Source: Ectothiorhodospiraceae bacterium 2226
Lineage (GTDB): Bacteria > Pseudomonadota > Gammaproteobacteria > GCA-013348725
Assembly (NCBI GenBank): GCA_013348725.1
Contig: CP054689.1
Span: 2,892,258-2,956,257 of the forward strand
Direction of reading: 5' to 3'
Length of the DNA stretch: 64,000 nucleotides
Part shown: positions 18,375 through 28,052 of the stretch, in pieces
How positions within the stretch are numbered: position 1 is the first letter of the stretch
How the letters are laid out: every line of letters begins with the position of its first letter
Made by a program: the position numbers and the translations under genes
The notes under the pieces: model-generated
What the model saw: the letters and a program-made list of their open reading frames with translations, nothing else
Told to the model about the DNA's origin: nothing
Databases searched by the model: none

Positions 18375-20512
18375 AAGGCGGCGTCGTGCCAATAGCGCCG
18401 TCCCGGCGCGCGGACCTCAGGCAGCAGCGGCTCGCCGTTCAGCCGCACGCGTACATGGCCGTGCCGGGCCAGTGGCCAAAACACCCCGCCTTGGGCTTGG
18501 TAGCGCGCCGCCACCTCCGGATGCAGACGGTCGTGGATGAGTACGTGGCGCGCGGCGACGGATTCGATGAACAAGGGGTTGAGCAAGTCGCGTCCGCGCC
18601 CCCGCGGGGCCAGCAGCACCTCGGCACGCAGCGAACGCCCGAGATGCAGCAACTCGCGCTGCCCCGCCGGGGTCAGCGCCTCCGCCAACAAGAGGCGGCG
18701 CCCGCCCGCCTCCACGAGCAACACGCAGCCGGGATGCGGCAGCAGCGAGAACCGCACCTCGTCCCAGACCCACGCCCGCCCTGTGGCGCAGTCCGCGGGG
18801 GCCAGGTGCTGCGCGGGCGCCGCATTCGGCGCCTCCCCGCGCGCGTGCACGTAAAGGTCGGGGCGCAGCGGCGTGCCGCCACCCAGGCGTTCGAGCAGGG
18901 CCGGATCATGCGCGCCGCCCGTGTACAGCAGGCGGTGGCGGGCAGTGACGACGCTCACGGCGGTGCCTTGCCCATTGCTGATCGCCGTTATCCAGGCTTC
19001 CCCTACGCCGGGCCGCTCCCCCGCCAGCGCCGCCAGCGGCAGCAACCATAGGACTCCCAACCAGCGGGCCGGCACGCCGCGGGGCGCCAACAGCCACGCC
19101 GCCCCCACCGCCGCGGCCGCCAAGGTCCACGCGGGCGGTGCCAAAGGCGACCAGGCGGCGCCCGACCAGGACGCCAACTGTGTCAACAGCCAGACCAGCG
19201 GCGTCAGGCTGTGGGCGGCAAGGGCGAGCAGCGCCTCGCCCACGGCGGGCAGCCACAGCAGCGTCGCCGTACCGGCCAGCGTCAACGGCACCACCACGAA
19301 GCTTACCCACGGGACCGCCAGCAGGTTGGCCAACGGTGAGATCAGGCTGCCGGTGTTAAACCAGGCCAGCGTCAGGGGCAGCAGGCCGAGCCCCACCACC
19401 CACTGCACGCGCCCCCAGGTCCACCACAGGCCGCGCGCCCGCGGCCGGTTGCCGAGGCCGTACATGATCAACGCCACCGCCGCGAAGGACAGCCAGAACC
19501 CCGGCGACAGCACCGCGAAGGGGTCCCACAGCAGCACGGCCAGCAGGGCGAGCGCGAGCGTCTGGCTGAGCCCGATGCGGCGCGCGGCGAGGATGCCGAA
19601 CAGGGCCACCACGACCATGATGAGGGCGCGCTGGGTAGGGATCGCGAAGCCCGCCAAGGCGGCGTAGGCCAGTGCGGCGAAGAAGGCGAGCCCCGCGCCG
19701 GCGTACGGCGCAGGCAGCCGGGACGCGGCCCCCGGCCAGAGGGGCCACCCGCGCCGCCCCAACCAGAAGGCGAGCGCGGCCACCAGTCCGATGTGCAGGC
19801 CCGAGATGGCCATCAGGTGCGAGGTGCCGGTGCGCCGGAGCATGTCCCACTGCGCCGCGGTGATGGCCTGGCGCTCGCCGATCGCGAGCGCACTCACCAG
19901 GCCCTGCGCCGGATGGCCGGCAAGTGCCTCCTGCTGCGCCACTGCAAGCCGTTCGCGCAGGCGCTGGACCGGGTATCCCTCGGCGGCGGCGACCCGGGCG
20001 GCACGCATGCCCACCACCGTCGCGCCGCCGCCGATACCCTCACGCAGCATCCAGCCCGCGTGATCGAACCCGCTCGCGCCGACCGGCGACCGCGGGCGCG
20101 CAAGCCGCACCTCCATGCGCCAACTCTCGCCGACCCGCACGACCGGCGTATCGGCCCCGTACCAACTCACCCGCAGGCGGCTCGGCAGCGCGGCGCTCCC
20201 CGGCTCGGCGTGGGTGAGGTCCAGCAGGAAATGCACGCCGCGCGAGGTCTGTACCGGGAGGGCGGCCACCTGCCCCTCCACGCTCAGCACCGCGCCATCG
20301 AGTGACGGCGGCAGTCGGTCGGCGAGCGCGAGGTGGGCGTGCAGCAGGGCCCACAGGAACCCCGCGAGCGCGGCGCTCGGCACGCGCGTCGGACGCCACG
20401 CGGCCAGAGGCAGGAGGACGAGCGCCAGCAGCAGCCAGTACGGCGCTGGTAGGCCGGGCATGAGCTGGAGCAGCACCACCCCGAGCAGAAATGCGAAAGC
20501 CGCTGCGCGCAT
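18359..20512 (-). CDS. comEC: DNA internalization-related competence protein ComEC/Rec2
   Basis: This protein of about 717 residues forms the inner-membrane channel for single-stranded DNA uptake. It has an N-terminal DUF4131-type region, a central competence domain with many hydrophobic helices (about residues 200-480, including the HLMAISGLHIGLVA motif) and a C-terminal metallo-beta-lactamase-like region. That last region seems degenerate: I see no HxHxDH motif, only scattered His such as YTGGAHDP. I chose the ATG at 20512; a TTG five codons earlier is possible. The gene ends inside a tandem repeat. Confidence 0.9.
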   Translation of the reverse strand: MRAAAFAFLLGVVLLQLMPGLPAPYWLLLALVLLPLAAWRPTRVPSAALAGFLWALLHAHLALADRLPPSLDGAVLSVEGQVAALPVQTSRGVHFLLDLTHAEPGSAALPSRLRVSWYGADTPVVRVGESWRMEVRLARPRSPVGASGFDHAGWMLREGIGGGATVVGMRAARVAAAEGYPVQRLRERLAVAQQEALAGHPAQGLVSALAIGERQAITAAQWDMLRRTGTSHLMAISGLHIGLVAALAFWLGRRGWPLWPGAASRLPAPYAGAGLAFFAALAYAALAGFAIPTQRALIMVVVALFGILAARRIGLSQTLALALLAVLLWDPFAVLSPGFWLSFAAVALIMYGLGNRPRARGLWWTWGRVQWVVGLGLLPLTLAWFNTGSLISPLANLLAVPWVSFVVVPLTLAGTATLLWLPAVGEALLALAAHSLTPLVWLLTQLASWSGAAWSPLAPPAWTLAAAAVGAAWLLAPRGVPARWLGVLWLLPLAALAGERPGVGEAWITAISNGQGTAVSVVTARHRLLYTGGAHDPALLERLGGGTPLRPDLYVHARGEAPNAAPAQHLAPADCATGRAWVWDEVRFSLLPHPGCVLLVEAGGRRLLLAEALTPAGQRELLHLGRSLRAEVLLAPRGRGRDLLNPLFIESVAARHVLIHDRLHPEVAARYQAQGGVFWPLARHGHVRVRLNGEPLLPEVRAPGRRYWHDAALSTDL

Positions 20513-20578
20513 AGGGACGTTGGCCAATAAAACGTGGATAATCGGCGCCGCATTTTACCCCTTTGCTACGCTCCGACT

Positions 20579-21127
20579 ATGCCGCGACGGTTACTGAAGC
20601 GTTACCTGCCCGACCATCGGTCGTTCAAGGAACACAAACATTTACGTTGGCTAGGGGACTGGCTGCACGACCCGAACCTGTGGCATCTGCATCGCCGCTC
20701 CGTGTCGGGCGCGTTCAGCGTGGGCCTGTTCATGGCCTTCGTGCCGGTCCCGTTCCAGATGGTGTTGGCGGCGCTCGGCGCGATGATCTTCCGCGTCAAC
20801 CTACCGATTTCGGTGGCCCTGGTGTGGGTCAGCAACCCGTTCACCATGCCCGCCATGTTCTGGTTCTGCTACCAGGTCGGTACTTGGCTGCTGGGGCGCC
20901 CGGAACGACAGGTGCGCTTTCAGCTCTCGTGGGAATGGCTGTCCACCACCATGCTGGCGATCTGGCAGCCCTTTCTGCTGGGGTGTTTCGTGGTGGCGGT
21001 GGTCGCGGCGGTGCTCGGCAATATTGCGGTGCGCATCGTCTGGCGCCTGAACGTGGCGGCGCACCACCGCCGCCGCGTGCGCGCGCGCGCTCTGCGACGC
21101 GCACGTAGTTACAGAGACTTATCATAG
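20579..21127 (+). CDS. DUF2062 domain membrane protein
   Basis: This 182-residue protein starts MPRRLLKRYLPDHRSFKEHK, typical of the DUF2062 family. It has hydrophobic helices around residues 50-75, 80-100 and 135-160 with the motif FVPVPFQMVLA. Its function is unknown. It is divergent from comEC, with 66 bp between their starts. The frame is open upstream to 20534, but MPRRLLK is the family start. Confidence 0.85.
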   Translation: MPRRLLKRYLPDHRSFKEHKHLRWLGDWLHDPNLWHLHRRSVSGAFSVGLFMAFVPVPFQMVLAALGAMIFRVNLPISVALVWVSNPFTMPAMFWFCYQVGTWLLGRPERQVRFQLSWEWLSTTMLAIWQPFLLGCFVVAVVAAVLGNIAVRIVWRLNVAAHHRRRVRARALRRARSYRDLS

Positions 21128-21163
21128 CCTCCTAAGGTAAATTCTACGGACTTAGAGCTTCCC

Positions 21164-21213
21164 GCGGCACGGGGATGTGCCGCCGTTATCGACGGCCGGC
21201 GGCCGTTGATAAC
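21164..21213. terminator. Two adjacent hairpins in the convergent DUF2062-lolD gap
   Basis: GCGGCAC/GTGCCGC (21164-21170 with 21177-21183) is followed by a 13-bp, nearly perfect hairpin with a 3-nt loop (21185-21213, GTTATCGACGGCC pairing with GGCCGTTGATAAC, one mismatch). There is no T run, so a classical intrinsic terminator is not certain; the position between convergent genes suits a bidirectional transcription end. Confidence 0.4.
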
Positions 21214-21285
21214 GAAGCCCCGCGAACACCCCGCCTGGCGCGGGGCGTGGTCTGAGAAATCAAGGACGGATTCATGCAGACCTTC

Positions 21286-22011
21286 TCAATTCTCCGCAAC
21301 CTGGCTGGCGGCCAGGGCCACTTCCTCGGGCGCGAACGGACGCAGCACGCCGTCGGTCAGGCCGAGGATGCGGTCCATGCGCGCGGCGAGACCGGGGTCG
21401 TGGGTCACGATCACGAAGCTGGTGCCGAGCTCGGTGTTCAGTTCCAGCATCAACTGGTAGACCTGCTCCGCGGTGCGCTGGTCCAGATTACCGGTGGGCT
21501 CGTCGGCCAGCACGCAACGCGGACGCGTGACCAGGGCGCGGGCCAGCGCGGCGCGCTGGCGCTCGCCGCCGGACAGCTCGCCGGGCTTGTGCTGCATGCG
21601 GTGCCCCAGCCCCACCCGCTCGAGCAATGGCTCGGCCTCGCCGCGCGCCGCCGCCGGGCTCATCCCCCGGATCAGCAAGGGCATGCACACGTTCTCCAGC
21701 GCGCTGAACTCGGCCAGCAGGTGGTGGAACTGGTACACGAAACCCAGCGCCGCGTTGCGCAGCCGCCCGCGCGCCGCCTCACCGAGCGCGGCCAAGTCCT
21801 GACCGTCCACCCACACCTGCCCTTCCGTCGGGCGATCGAGGCCGCCCAGCAGTTGCAGCAGCGTGCTCTTGCCCGAGCCCGAGGCCCCGACGATGGCGAT
21901 GCGTTCGCCACGCGCCACACGCAGCGAAACGTCGTGCAGCACGGGTACACGCAGGTCCCCCTGCACGAAGGTCTTGCCGAGACGTTCGCAGGCGATGACG
22001 GGGTCACTCAT
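21286..22011 (-). CDS. lolD: Lipoprotein-releasing system ATP-binding protein LolD
   Basis: This 241-residue ATPase powers release of outer-membrane lipoproteins from the inner membrane. Walker [10 protein letters not shown], signature [15 protein letters not shown], Walker [13 protein letters not shown] and the H-loop VTHD are present. It overlaps the LolC/E permease gene by 8 bp, so the two are coupled. The length is standard. Confidence 0.94.
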   Translation of the reverse strand: MSDPVIACERLGKTFVQGDLRVPVLHDVSLRVARGERIAIVGASGSGKSTLLQLLGGLDRPTEGQVWVDGQDLAALGEAARGRLRNAALGFVYQFHHLLAEFSALENVCMPLLIRGMSPAAARGEAEPLLERVGLGHRMQHKPGELSGGERQRAALARALVTRPRCVLADEPTGNLDQRTAEQVYQLMLELNTELGTSFVIVTHDPGLAARMDRILGLTDGVLRPFAPEEVALAASQVAEN

Positions 22012-23248
22012 AGCGCAGGGCCTCCGCGGGCTGGGTGCGGGCGGCGCGCCACGCCGGGTAGATGGTGGCGACCACGGTCAGCAGGAAGGCGAGCACGCCG
22101 ATACGCGCTACGTCGGGGGTGCGGATCTCCGAGGGCAGATCGGAGATGTAGTACACGTCGGCCGGCAGGAACTGCATGTTCAGCGCCTGCTCGATGAGCG
22201 GCACGAGGGTCTCCACGTTGAGCGCAAGCGTGATGCCGCCGGCGAGCCCGAGCAGCGTGCCCACCACGCCGATCAACGTGCCCTGCACCATGAAGATGCC
22301 CATGATGCTCGCCGGACTGGCCCCCAGCGTGCGCAGGATGGCGATGTCGCTCTTCTTGTCGGTGACCACCATGACCAGGGTGGAGACGATGTTGAAGGCG
22401 GCCACCGCGACGATCAGGAACAGGATGATGAACATCACCGTCTTCTCGGTGCGGATGGCGCGGAAGAAGTTGGCGTGCAGCTGGGTCCAGTCGGTCACCG
22501 AATAAAAGCCCGGCAGCTCCTGCACCAGTTCGCGACTGATGCGCGGCGCGGCGAACAGGTCGTCGAGCTTCAGGCGCAGGCCGGAGACGCCGTCGACACG
22601 AAACAGCGTGGCGGCGTCCTGCAGATGCAGGAATGCCATGGCGCTGTCGTACTCGTACATGCCGACTTCGAACAGCCCCACGACGGTGAAGCGCTTCAGG
22701 CGCGGCATCACCCCGGCCGGCGTGACGTTCGCGGTCGGCGTGACCAGCGTGACGCGATCCCCCACGCCCACGCCCAGGCTGGAGGCCAGCGCACGCCCGA
22801 GCACGATGCCGTAATCGCCCGCCCGCAGGTCCTGGAGTCGGCCGTCGATCATGTTGTTGCCGACCTCCGAGACCTCGCCCTCGCGCTGCGGCAGCACGCC
22901 GCGCACCAGGGTGCCGGTGACGTGCTGCCCCTGGATCAGCATGCCCTCACCGCGGATGTAGGGCGCGGTACCCAGCACGCGCGGATGGGCCGCCGCCTGG
23001 CGGGCGACGCCTTCCCAATCGCGCAGCGGCTCGCCGAACTGGCTGATGGTGGCGTGCGAGGCCATACCGAGGATGCGCTCGCGCAACTCGCGCTCGAAGC
23101 CGTTCATCACCGACAAGACGGTGATCAGCGCCGTCACCCCCAGCGCGATACCGGCGATGGAGATCAACGAAATGAAGGAGATGAAGTGGTTGCGGCGCTT
23201 GGCGCGTGTGTAGCGCAGGCCGACGAACAGTTCCAGGGGTTTGAACAT
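22004..23248 (-). CDS. lolC: Lipoprotein-releasing system transmembrane protein LolC/LolE
   Basis: This 414-residue permease has one N-terminal helix (about residues 22-46), a large periplasmic domain and three C-terminal helices with the MacB/FtsX-like motif. It starts [20 protein letters not shown], the LolC/E signature. Only one permease gene is present, so the complex may use a homodimer (a LolF-type arrangement) or a second gene elsewhere; the choice between LolC and LolE names is arbitrary. Confidence 0.92.
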   Translation of the reverse strand: MFKPLELFVGLRYTRAKRRNHFISFISLISIAGIALGVTALITVLSVMNGFERELRERILGMASHATISQFGEPLRDWEGVARQAAAHPRVLGTAPYIRGEGMLIQGQHVTGTLVRGVLPQREGEVSEVGNNMIDGRLQDLRAGDYGIVLGRALASSLGVGVGDRVTLVTPTANVTPAGVMPRLKRFTVVGLFEVGMYEYDSAMAFLHLQDAATLFRVDGVSGLRLKLDDLFAAPRISRELVQELPGFYSVTDWTQLHANFFRAIRTEKTVMFIILFLIVAVAAFNIVSTLVMVVTDKKSDIAILRTLGASPASIMGIFMVQGTLIGVVGTLLGLAGGITLALNVETLVPLIEQALNMQFLPADVYYISDLPSEIRTPDVARIGVLAFLLTVVATIYPAWRAARTQPAEALRYE

Positions 23249-23368
23249 GGGCTGAATTAAACCATAAGGCCGGGAGTGGCGCTTGTCGGAAAGGCCGGAA
23301 GCGGCGTTTGTGGGGGACGCGGCACTGTAGCAGGCCGACGGGAAATAGTCTGCCGGGGCACCCGGCGC

Positions 23369-25576
23369 TCAGCCGCGCCGGCGCACCTCCTGCACGTTGG
23401 GGAGCTGGTTGATGCGGCCCAACACGCGACTGAGCTGATCGATGTCGGCGATCTCCATGGTCACCGTTATGCGCGCGGTGTGGTCGGCGCGGTCCGTGGA
23501 GGTGTTCACCGCCAACACGTTGGTCTTTTCGTTGGCGAGCACGGTGGTCACGTCGCGCAGCAGACCGTGGCGGTCGATGGCGCGGATCTCGATCTCCACC
23601 GGATACATTCCCTCGCGCACATGGCCCCACTCCACCTCGATGAGGCGCGCGCGCCGCTCGTCGCCCATCTTGAGGATGTTGCGGCAGTCGCGGCGGTGGA
23701 TGGTCACGCCCCGCCCGCGGGTGATGTACCCCACGATCGGGTCGCCTAGCACCGGCCGGCAGCAGCGCGCGAACTGGGTGACGAGATTGCCCACGCCCAG
23801 CACGGTGATGTCGCCCTCGGGCATGGCACGCCGGCGGCGGGTGGGCGTGGGCGCGGCGCTCGGCGGCGCGGGCGGCAGCAGGCGCTGCACCGCCCCGGCG
23901 ATCTGAGCCGGCGTCACGTCGCCGCGCCCGACGCCCACCAGCAGTTCCTCGATACCGGGGAAGTCGAGCTCCTTGGCGAGCCGCTCCAGGGCGAAGTCGC
24001 CCGCGCCGAGGCGGCGCAGCTCCCGGTCCAGCGCCACACGCCCTTCGGCCAGGTTCTTGTCGTGGTCCTGCGCCTTGAACCACTGGCGGGCGCGCGAGAG
24101 TGCGCGCGAGGTCTTGAGGTAGCCCAGCTGCGGATTCAGCCAATCGCGGCTGGGGCCGCCCTGGCGGGTGGTGAGCACCTCCACCTGATCGCCGCTCTTG
24201 AGCTCGTGGTTCAGCGACACCATGCGCCCGTTGACCTTGGCGCCGCGGCAGCGATGCCCGACCTCGGTGTGGATGTGGTAGGCGAAGTCGAGCGGCGTGG
24301 CCCCCTGCGGCAGATCGACCACCTGCCCGCGCGGGGTGAGCACGTAGACGCGGTCCTGGAAGACCTCGGACTTGAAGCGGTCGATGAAGTCGCCGGCGTC
24401 GCTCTCCTCCTCCTTCCAGTCCAGCAGTTGCCGTAGCCACGCGACCTTCTGTTCGAAGCCCGTGTCGCGCCCGCCGCCCTCCTTGTAGCGCCAGTGCGCC
24501 GCGACGCCCAATTCGGCCTGCCGGTCCATCTCGAAGGTGCGGATCTGCACCTCCAGCACCTTCCCCTCGGGGCCGACCACCGCCGTGTGGATGGACTGGT
24601 AGCGGTTCTCCTTGGGCGTGGCGATATAGTCGTCGAACTCCTTGGGGATGTGCGGCCACAGCGTGTGCACCACCCCCAGCGCCGCGTAGCAGTCGGCCAC
24701 TTCGGGCACCAGCAGGCGCACCGCGCGGATGTCGAAGATCTTGTCGAGCTGCACACCCTTGCGGCGCATCTTCTTCCAGATGCTGTACAGATGCTTGGGG
24801 CGGCCCTTGACCGCGGCCTCGATGCCGGCGGCGCGCAGGGCCTGGTCCAAGTCCGCGGTGACCCGCGCGATGTAGCGCTCGCGGTCCACCCGCCGCTCGT
24901 CCAGGAAGCGGGCGATCTGCCGGTAGGTCTCCGGCTCCAGGTGCCGAAACGCGAGGTCCTCGAGCTCCCACTTGATCTGCCAGATGCCGAGCCGATTGGC
25001 CAGCGGGGCGTAGATCTCCAGCGTCTCGCGCGCGATGCGCCGGCGCTTCTCGGGGGGTAGGTGGTCCAGCGTGCGCATGTTGTGCAGGCGGTCGGCCAGC
25101 TTGATGAGCACGACGCGCACATCCTGCGCCATGGCGAGCAGCAGCTTGCGCAGGCTCTCCGCCTGGGCGCGGTCCTTCTTGCTGAGCCCGCGCTCGGGCG
25201 CCTCGTACGCCCCGATGCTGCGCATCTTGGTCAGACCGTCGACCAGGCGTGCCACCGGTGCGCCGCAGGCCGCCTCCACGTCCGCCAGCGTGTGCGGGGT
25301 GTCCTCGACCACGTCGTGCAGGATGGCGGCGGCCACCGCCTCGGCGTCGAGACGCAGGCCGACCAGAATGTCGGCCACGGCCAGGGCATGGTGGATGTAG
25401 GGCTCGCCGGAGGCACGGGTTTGCCCATCGTGGCCGCGCAGCGCGAGGTGCAGCGCACGCGCCACCAGCGCGGTGCCCGTATCGTCCAGGTGCGCCGCGA
25501 GCGAGTTGAGCCAGCTAGCAGTCCCCTCCTCCAGCGGCAGCGCGGGATCGGGGGCGTTGGATTCTACGTAAACCAT
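23369..25576 (-). CDS. relA: RelA/SpoT-family (p)ppGpp synthetase with an intact-looking HD site
   Basis: This protein of about 735 residues has the order HD domain, synthetase, TGS, zinc-finger/helical region and ACT. The synthetase loop reads EFDDYIATPK (about residues 313-322), the EXDD form typical of RelA-type monofunctional synthetases. Yet the HD half keeps YIHHAL, HDVVED (about 87-92) and ADRLHNMRT, the metal and ppGpp hydrolysis residues that E. coli RelA has lost. The start is taken as the ATG at 25576; a TTG ten codons earlier is possible. It lies alone, 120 bp from lolC. Confidence 0.9.
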   Translation of the reverse strand: MVYVESNAPDPALPLEEGTASWLNSLAAHLDDTGTALVARALHLALRGHDGQTRASGEPYIHHALAVADILVGLRLDAEAVAAAILHDVVEDTPHTLADVEAACGAPVARLVDGLTKMRSIGAYEAPERGLSKKDRAQAESLRKLLLAMAQDVRVVLIKLADRLHNMRTLDHLPPEKRRRIARETLEIYAPLANRLGIWQIKWELEDLAFRHLEPETYRQIARFLDERRVDRERYIARVTADLDQALRAAGIEAAVKGRPKHLYSIWKKMRRKGVQLDKIFDIRAVRLLVPEVADCYAALGVVHTLWPHIPKEFDDYIATPKENRYQSIHTAVVGPEGKVLEVQIRTFEMDRQAELGVAAHWRYKEGGGRDTGFEQKVAWLRQLLDWKEEESDAGDFIDRFKSEVFQDRVYVLTPRGQVVDLPQGATPLDFAYHIHTEVGHRCRGAKVNGRMVSLNHELKSGDQVEVLTTRQGGPSRDWLNPQLGYLKTSRALSRARQWFKAQDHDKNLAEGRVALDRELRRLGAGDFALERLAKELDFPGIEELLVGVGRGDVTPAQIAGAVQRLLPPAPPSAAPTPTRRRRAMPEGDITVLGVGNLVTQFARCCRPVLGDPIVGYITRGRGVTIHRRDCRNILKMGDERRARLIEVEWGHVREGMYPVEIEIRAIDRHGLLRDVTTVLANEKTNVLAVNTSTDRADHTARITVTMEIADIDQLSRVLGRINQLPNVQEVRRRG

Positions 25577-25680
25577 ATTCGAGGCCGTTGTGATGGCGGC
25601 CTGCAAAACGTGACGCCAACATTTTACTCGGCGGCCGGACGTACAGTATAGTCGCGCGGAAGATCTGAGGGGAGCGTTCC

Positions 25681-25959
25681 ATGCCGCGTTTCGCCGCCAT
25701 GCTGTTCATTGCGATGGGCTTTGCAGTCGCCGGTAGCGCCCAATCGGTGGACGTGCCCGGTCCGGAGTGGGCCGCCGAGGTGGCCATCCAGATGCCGGTC
25801 AAGGGCATGTCCAAGGATCGGGTGGAGCGCGACTACGGGGCGCCGGCCGAGCGCCGCGCCGCGGTCGGCGAGCCGCCCATCAGCCGCTGGGTCTACGACG
25901 CCTACACCGTGTATTTCGAGAACCAGTACGTCATCCACGCCGTGCCCCACGCCCGCTGA
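25681..25959 (+). CDS. Small secreted hypothetical protein, 92 residues
   Basis: A signal peptide is clear (MPRFAAMLFIAMGFAVAGSAQ, cleavage near residue 20), so the mature protein of about 70 residues is periplasmic. The pattern MSKDRVERDYGAPAERRAAVGEPPI resembles short domains in which a KxxVxxxYGxP loop is followed by a tyrosine-rich strand. I cannot assign a function. It ends 32 bp before aguA, so it may share that transcript. Confidence 0.75.
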   Translation: MPRFAAMLFIAMGFAVAGSAQSVDVPGPEWAAEVAIQMPVKGMSKDRVERDYGAPAERRAAVGEPPISRWVYDAYTVYFENQYVIHAVPHAR

Positions 25960-25991
25960 ACCCAGCGTTCCCCAGCTTCAGGAGTCGGTCC

Positions 25992-27035
25992 ATGCTGCGA
26001 CTGCCCGCCGAATGGGCGCCGCAAAGCGGCGTCATGCTCACGTGGCCCCACGCCGCTAGCGACTGGGCCCCGCGCCTCGCCGAGGTCGAACCCGTATTCG
26101 TCGCGATCGCCCGCGAGGTTGGGCGCCGCGAGCACGTGCTGGTGAGCTGTCGGGACGCGGCCCATCGCGCGCACGTTGCGGACCTGCTCGCCGATGCGGT
26201 GCCCGCCGAGCGTCTGCACCTGCACATCGCGCCGTCCAACGACACCTGGGTCCGCGACCACGGGCCGATCACGGTGCTGGACGGCACGCACCCCACGCTG
26301 CTCGATTTCACGTTCAACGGATGGGGGCGTAAGTACGAGGCGCGCCTCGACAACGCGCTCACCGGGGTGCTGCACGCGCAAGGGGCGTTCGGCGACCATG
26401 CGCTGCGCGCCGTCGACCTGGTCTTGGAAGGCGGCAGCATCGAGGTCGACGGCGCCGGCACGCTGCTCACCACCACCCGCTGTCTGCTCTCCCCGATGCG
26501 CAACCCCGCGCTCGGCTGCCAGGCGCTGGAGGCGCAGTTCGGCGAGCTGATGGGGATCGAGCGCGTGCTGTGGCTGGAGCACGGCTACCTGGTGGGCGAC
26601 GACACCGACAGCCACATCGATACCCTGGCGCGTTTTTGCGATTCCGACACCATCGCCTACGTGCGCTGCGACGACCCCGCCGACGAACACTACACGGAGC
26701 TACAGGCGATGGAGGCCGAACTGCAGGCCTTGCGCCGCGCCGACGGCTCGCCCTACCGCCTGGTGCCCCTGCCCTGGCCGGGCGCCAAGCACGACGAACG
26801 CGGCGAACGCCTGCCGGCGACCTACGCCAACTTCCTCATCATCAACGGCGCGGTGCTGGTGCCGACCTACCGCGATGCGGCGGATGCCGAGGCGCTCGCG
26901 CGCCTGGCGGAATGTTTTCCGGAGCGCGAGGTCGTAGGCATCGACTGCCTGCCGCTCATTCATCAGTTCGGCAGCCTGCACTGCGTCACCATGCAGGTGC
27001 CGGCCGGGGTGCTGGGCGGCGGCGAGGACGGCTGA
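25992..27035 (+). CDS. aguA: Agmatine deiminase
   Basis: This 347-residue protein converts agmatine to N-carbamoylputrescine. It has the peptidylarginine-deiminase-type fold with DTWVRDHGPI, LEGGSIEVDG and the catalytic Cys in the C-terminal GSLHCVTMQVP motif; the HIDTLARF motif supplies the catalytic His. The ATG at 25992 has AGGAGT just upstream. The next gene supplies the following step. Confidence 0.94.
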   Translation: MLRLPAEWAPQSGVMLTWPHAASDWAPRLAEVEPVFVAIAREVGRREHVLVSCRDAAHRAHVADLLADAVPAERLHLHIAPSNDTWVRDHGPITVLDGTHPTLLDFTFNGWGRKYEARLDNALTGVLHAQGAFGDHALRAVDLVLEGGSIEVDGAGTLLTTTRCLLSPMRNPALGCQALEAQFGELMGIERVLWLEHGYLVGDDTDSHIDTLARFCDSDTIAYVRCDDPADEHYTELQAMEAELQALRRADGSPYRLVPLPWPGAKHDERGERLPATYANFLIINGAVLVPTYRDAADAEALARLAECFPEREVVGIDCLPLIHQFGSLHCVTMQVPAGVLGGGEDG

Positions 27036-27057
27036 CACCGTGGGCAAGGAGGGGCAC

Positions 27058-27936
27058 GTGATCAAGGTAGGACTGGTACAGCACGGCTGTGGTACCGAGC
27101 GCGAGGCCAACCTCGCCGCGAGCATGGCGGGCGTGCGCGATGCCGCCGCACGCGGCGCGCAGCTCGTTCTGTTGCAGGAGCTGCACACGGGCCCGTATTT
27201 CTGTCAGTGCGAGGACCCGGCCAACTTCGATCTGGCCGAACCGATCCCCGGCCCGAGCACCGAGGCGCTGGGCGCGCTGGCGCGCGAACTCGGCGTGGTG
27301 CTGGTCGCCTCCTTGTTCGAGCGGCGCGCCGCGGGTCTGTACCACAACACCGCGGTGGTGTTCGAGCGCGACGGCTCCATCGCCGGCACCTACCGTAAGA
27401 TGCACATCCCGGACGACCCGGGCTACTACGAGAAGTTCTACTTCACCCCCGGCGACACGGGCTTTGCGCCGATCGACACCTCGGTCGGCCGCCTGGGCGT
27501 ATTGGTGTGCTGGGACCAGTGGTTTCCCGAGGGGGCGCGCCTGATGGCCATGGCGGGGGCCGAGCTGCTGCTCTACCCCACCGCCATCGGCTGGGACATG
27601 CGCGACCCCGAGGACGAACGCGCGCGCCAGCGCGAGGCCTGGATCACCATTCAGCGCGCGCACGCCATCGCCAACGGACTGCCCGTGCTGGCCTGCAACC
27701 GGGTCGGGCACGAACCCGATCCCAGCGGCGCCAGCGAGGGCATCGCATTCTGGGGGTCGAGCTTCGTGGCCGGGCCGCAGGGCGAGTTTCTCGCCCAGGC
27801 CGGCAGCGAGCCCGAGGTGTTGGTGGTGGATGTGGACCTCGCGCGCGGCGAGCAGGTGCGGCGCATGTGGCCCTACCTGCGCGACCGGCGCATCGACGCC
27901 TACCAGGACCTGCTGCTGCGCTATCGCGACCGCTGA
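27058..27936 (+). CDS. aguB: N-carbamoylputrescine amidase
   Basis: This nitrilase-superfamily protein of about 292 residues hydrolyses N-carbamoylputrescine to putrescine. The Glu-Lys-Cys triad is visible: Glu in LQELH, Lys in YRKMHIPDDPGYYEK, Cys in LVCWDQWFPE. I prefer the GTG at 27058, which has AAGGAGG at a good distance, over the in-frame GTG at 27040. It lies right behind aguA, giving a complete agmatine-to-putrescine route. Confidence 0.94.
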   Translation: MIKVGLVQHGCGTEREANLAASMAGVRDAAARGAQLVLLQELHTGPYFCQCEDPANFDLAEPIPGPSTEALGALARELGVVLVASLFERRAAGLYHNTAVVFERDGSIAGTYRKMHIPDDPGYYEKFYFTPGDTGFAPIDTSVGRLGVLVCWDQWFPEGARLMAMAGAELLLYPTAIGWDMRDPEDERARQREAWITIQRAHAIANGLPVLACNRVGHEPDPSGASEGIAFWGSSFVAGPQGEFLAQAGSEPEVLVVDVDLARGEQVRRMWPYLRDRRIDAYQDLLLRYRDR

Positions 27937-28052
27937 CGCGCTGGATCGCGCGGCCCCGCCTTTGAGATAATATCGGCTGCTGCAGCGCCTGGACCGCCGG
28001 GGCGCTCGCGCCCCGGCTATGCTCCGTTCATCGCGCGCTGTAAGGAGTCACC

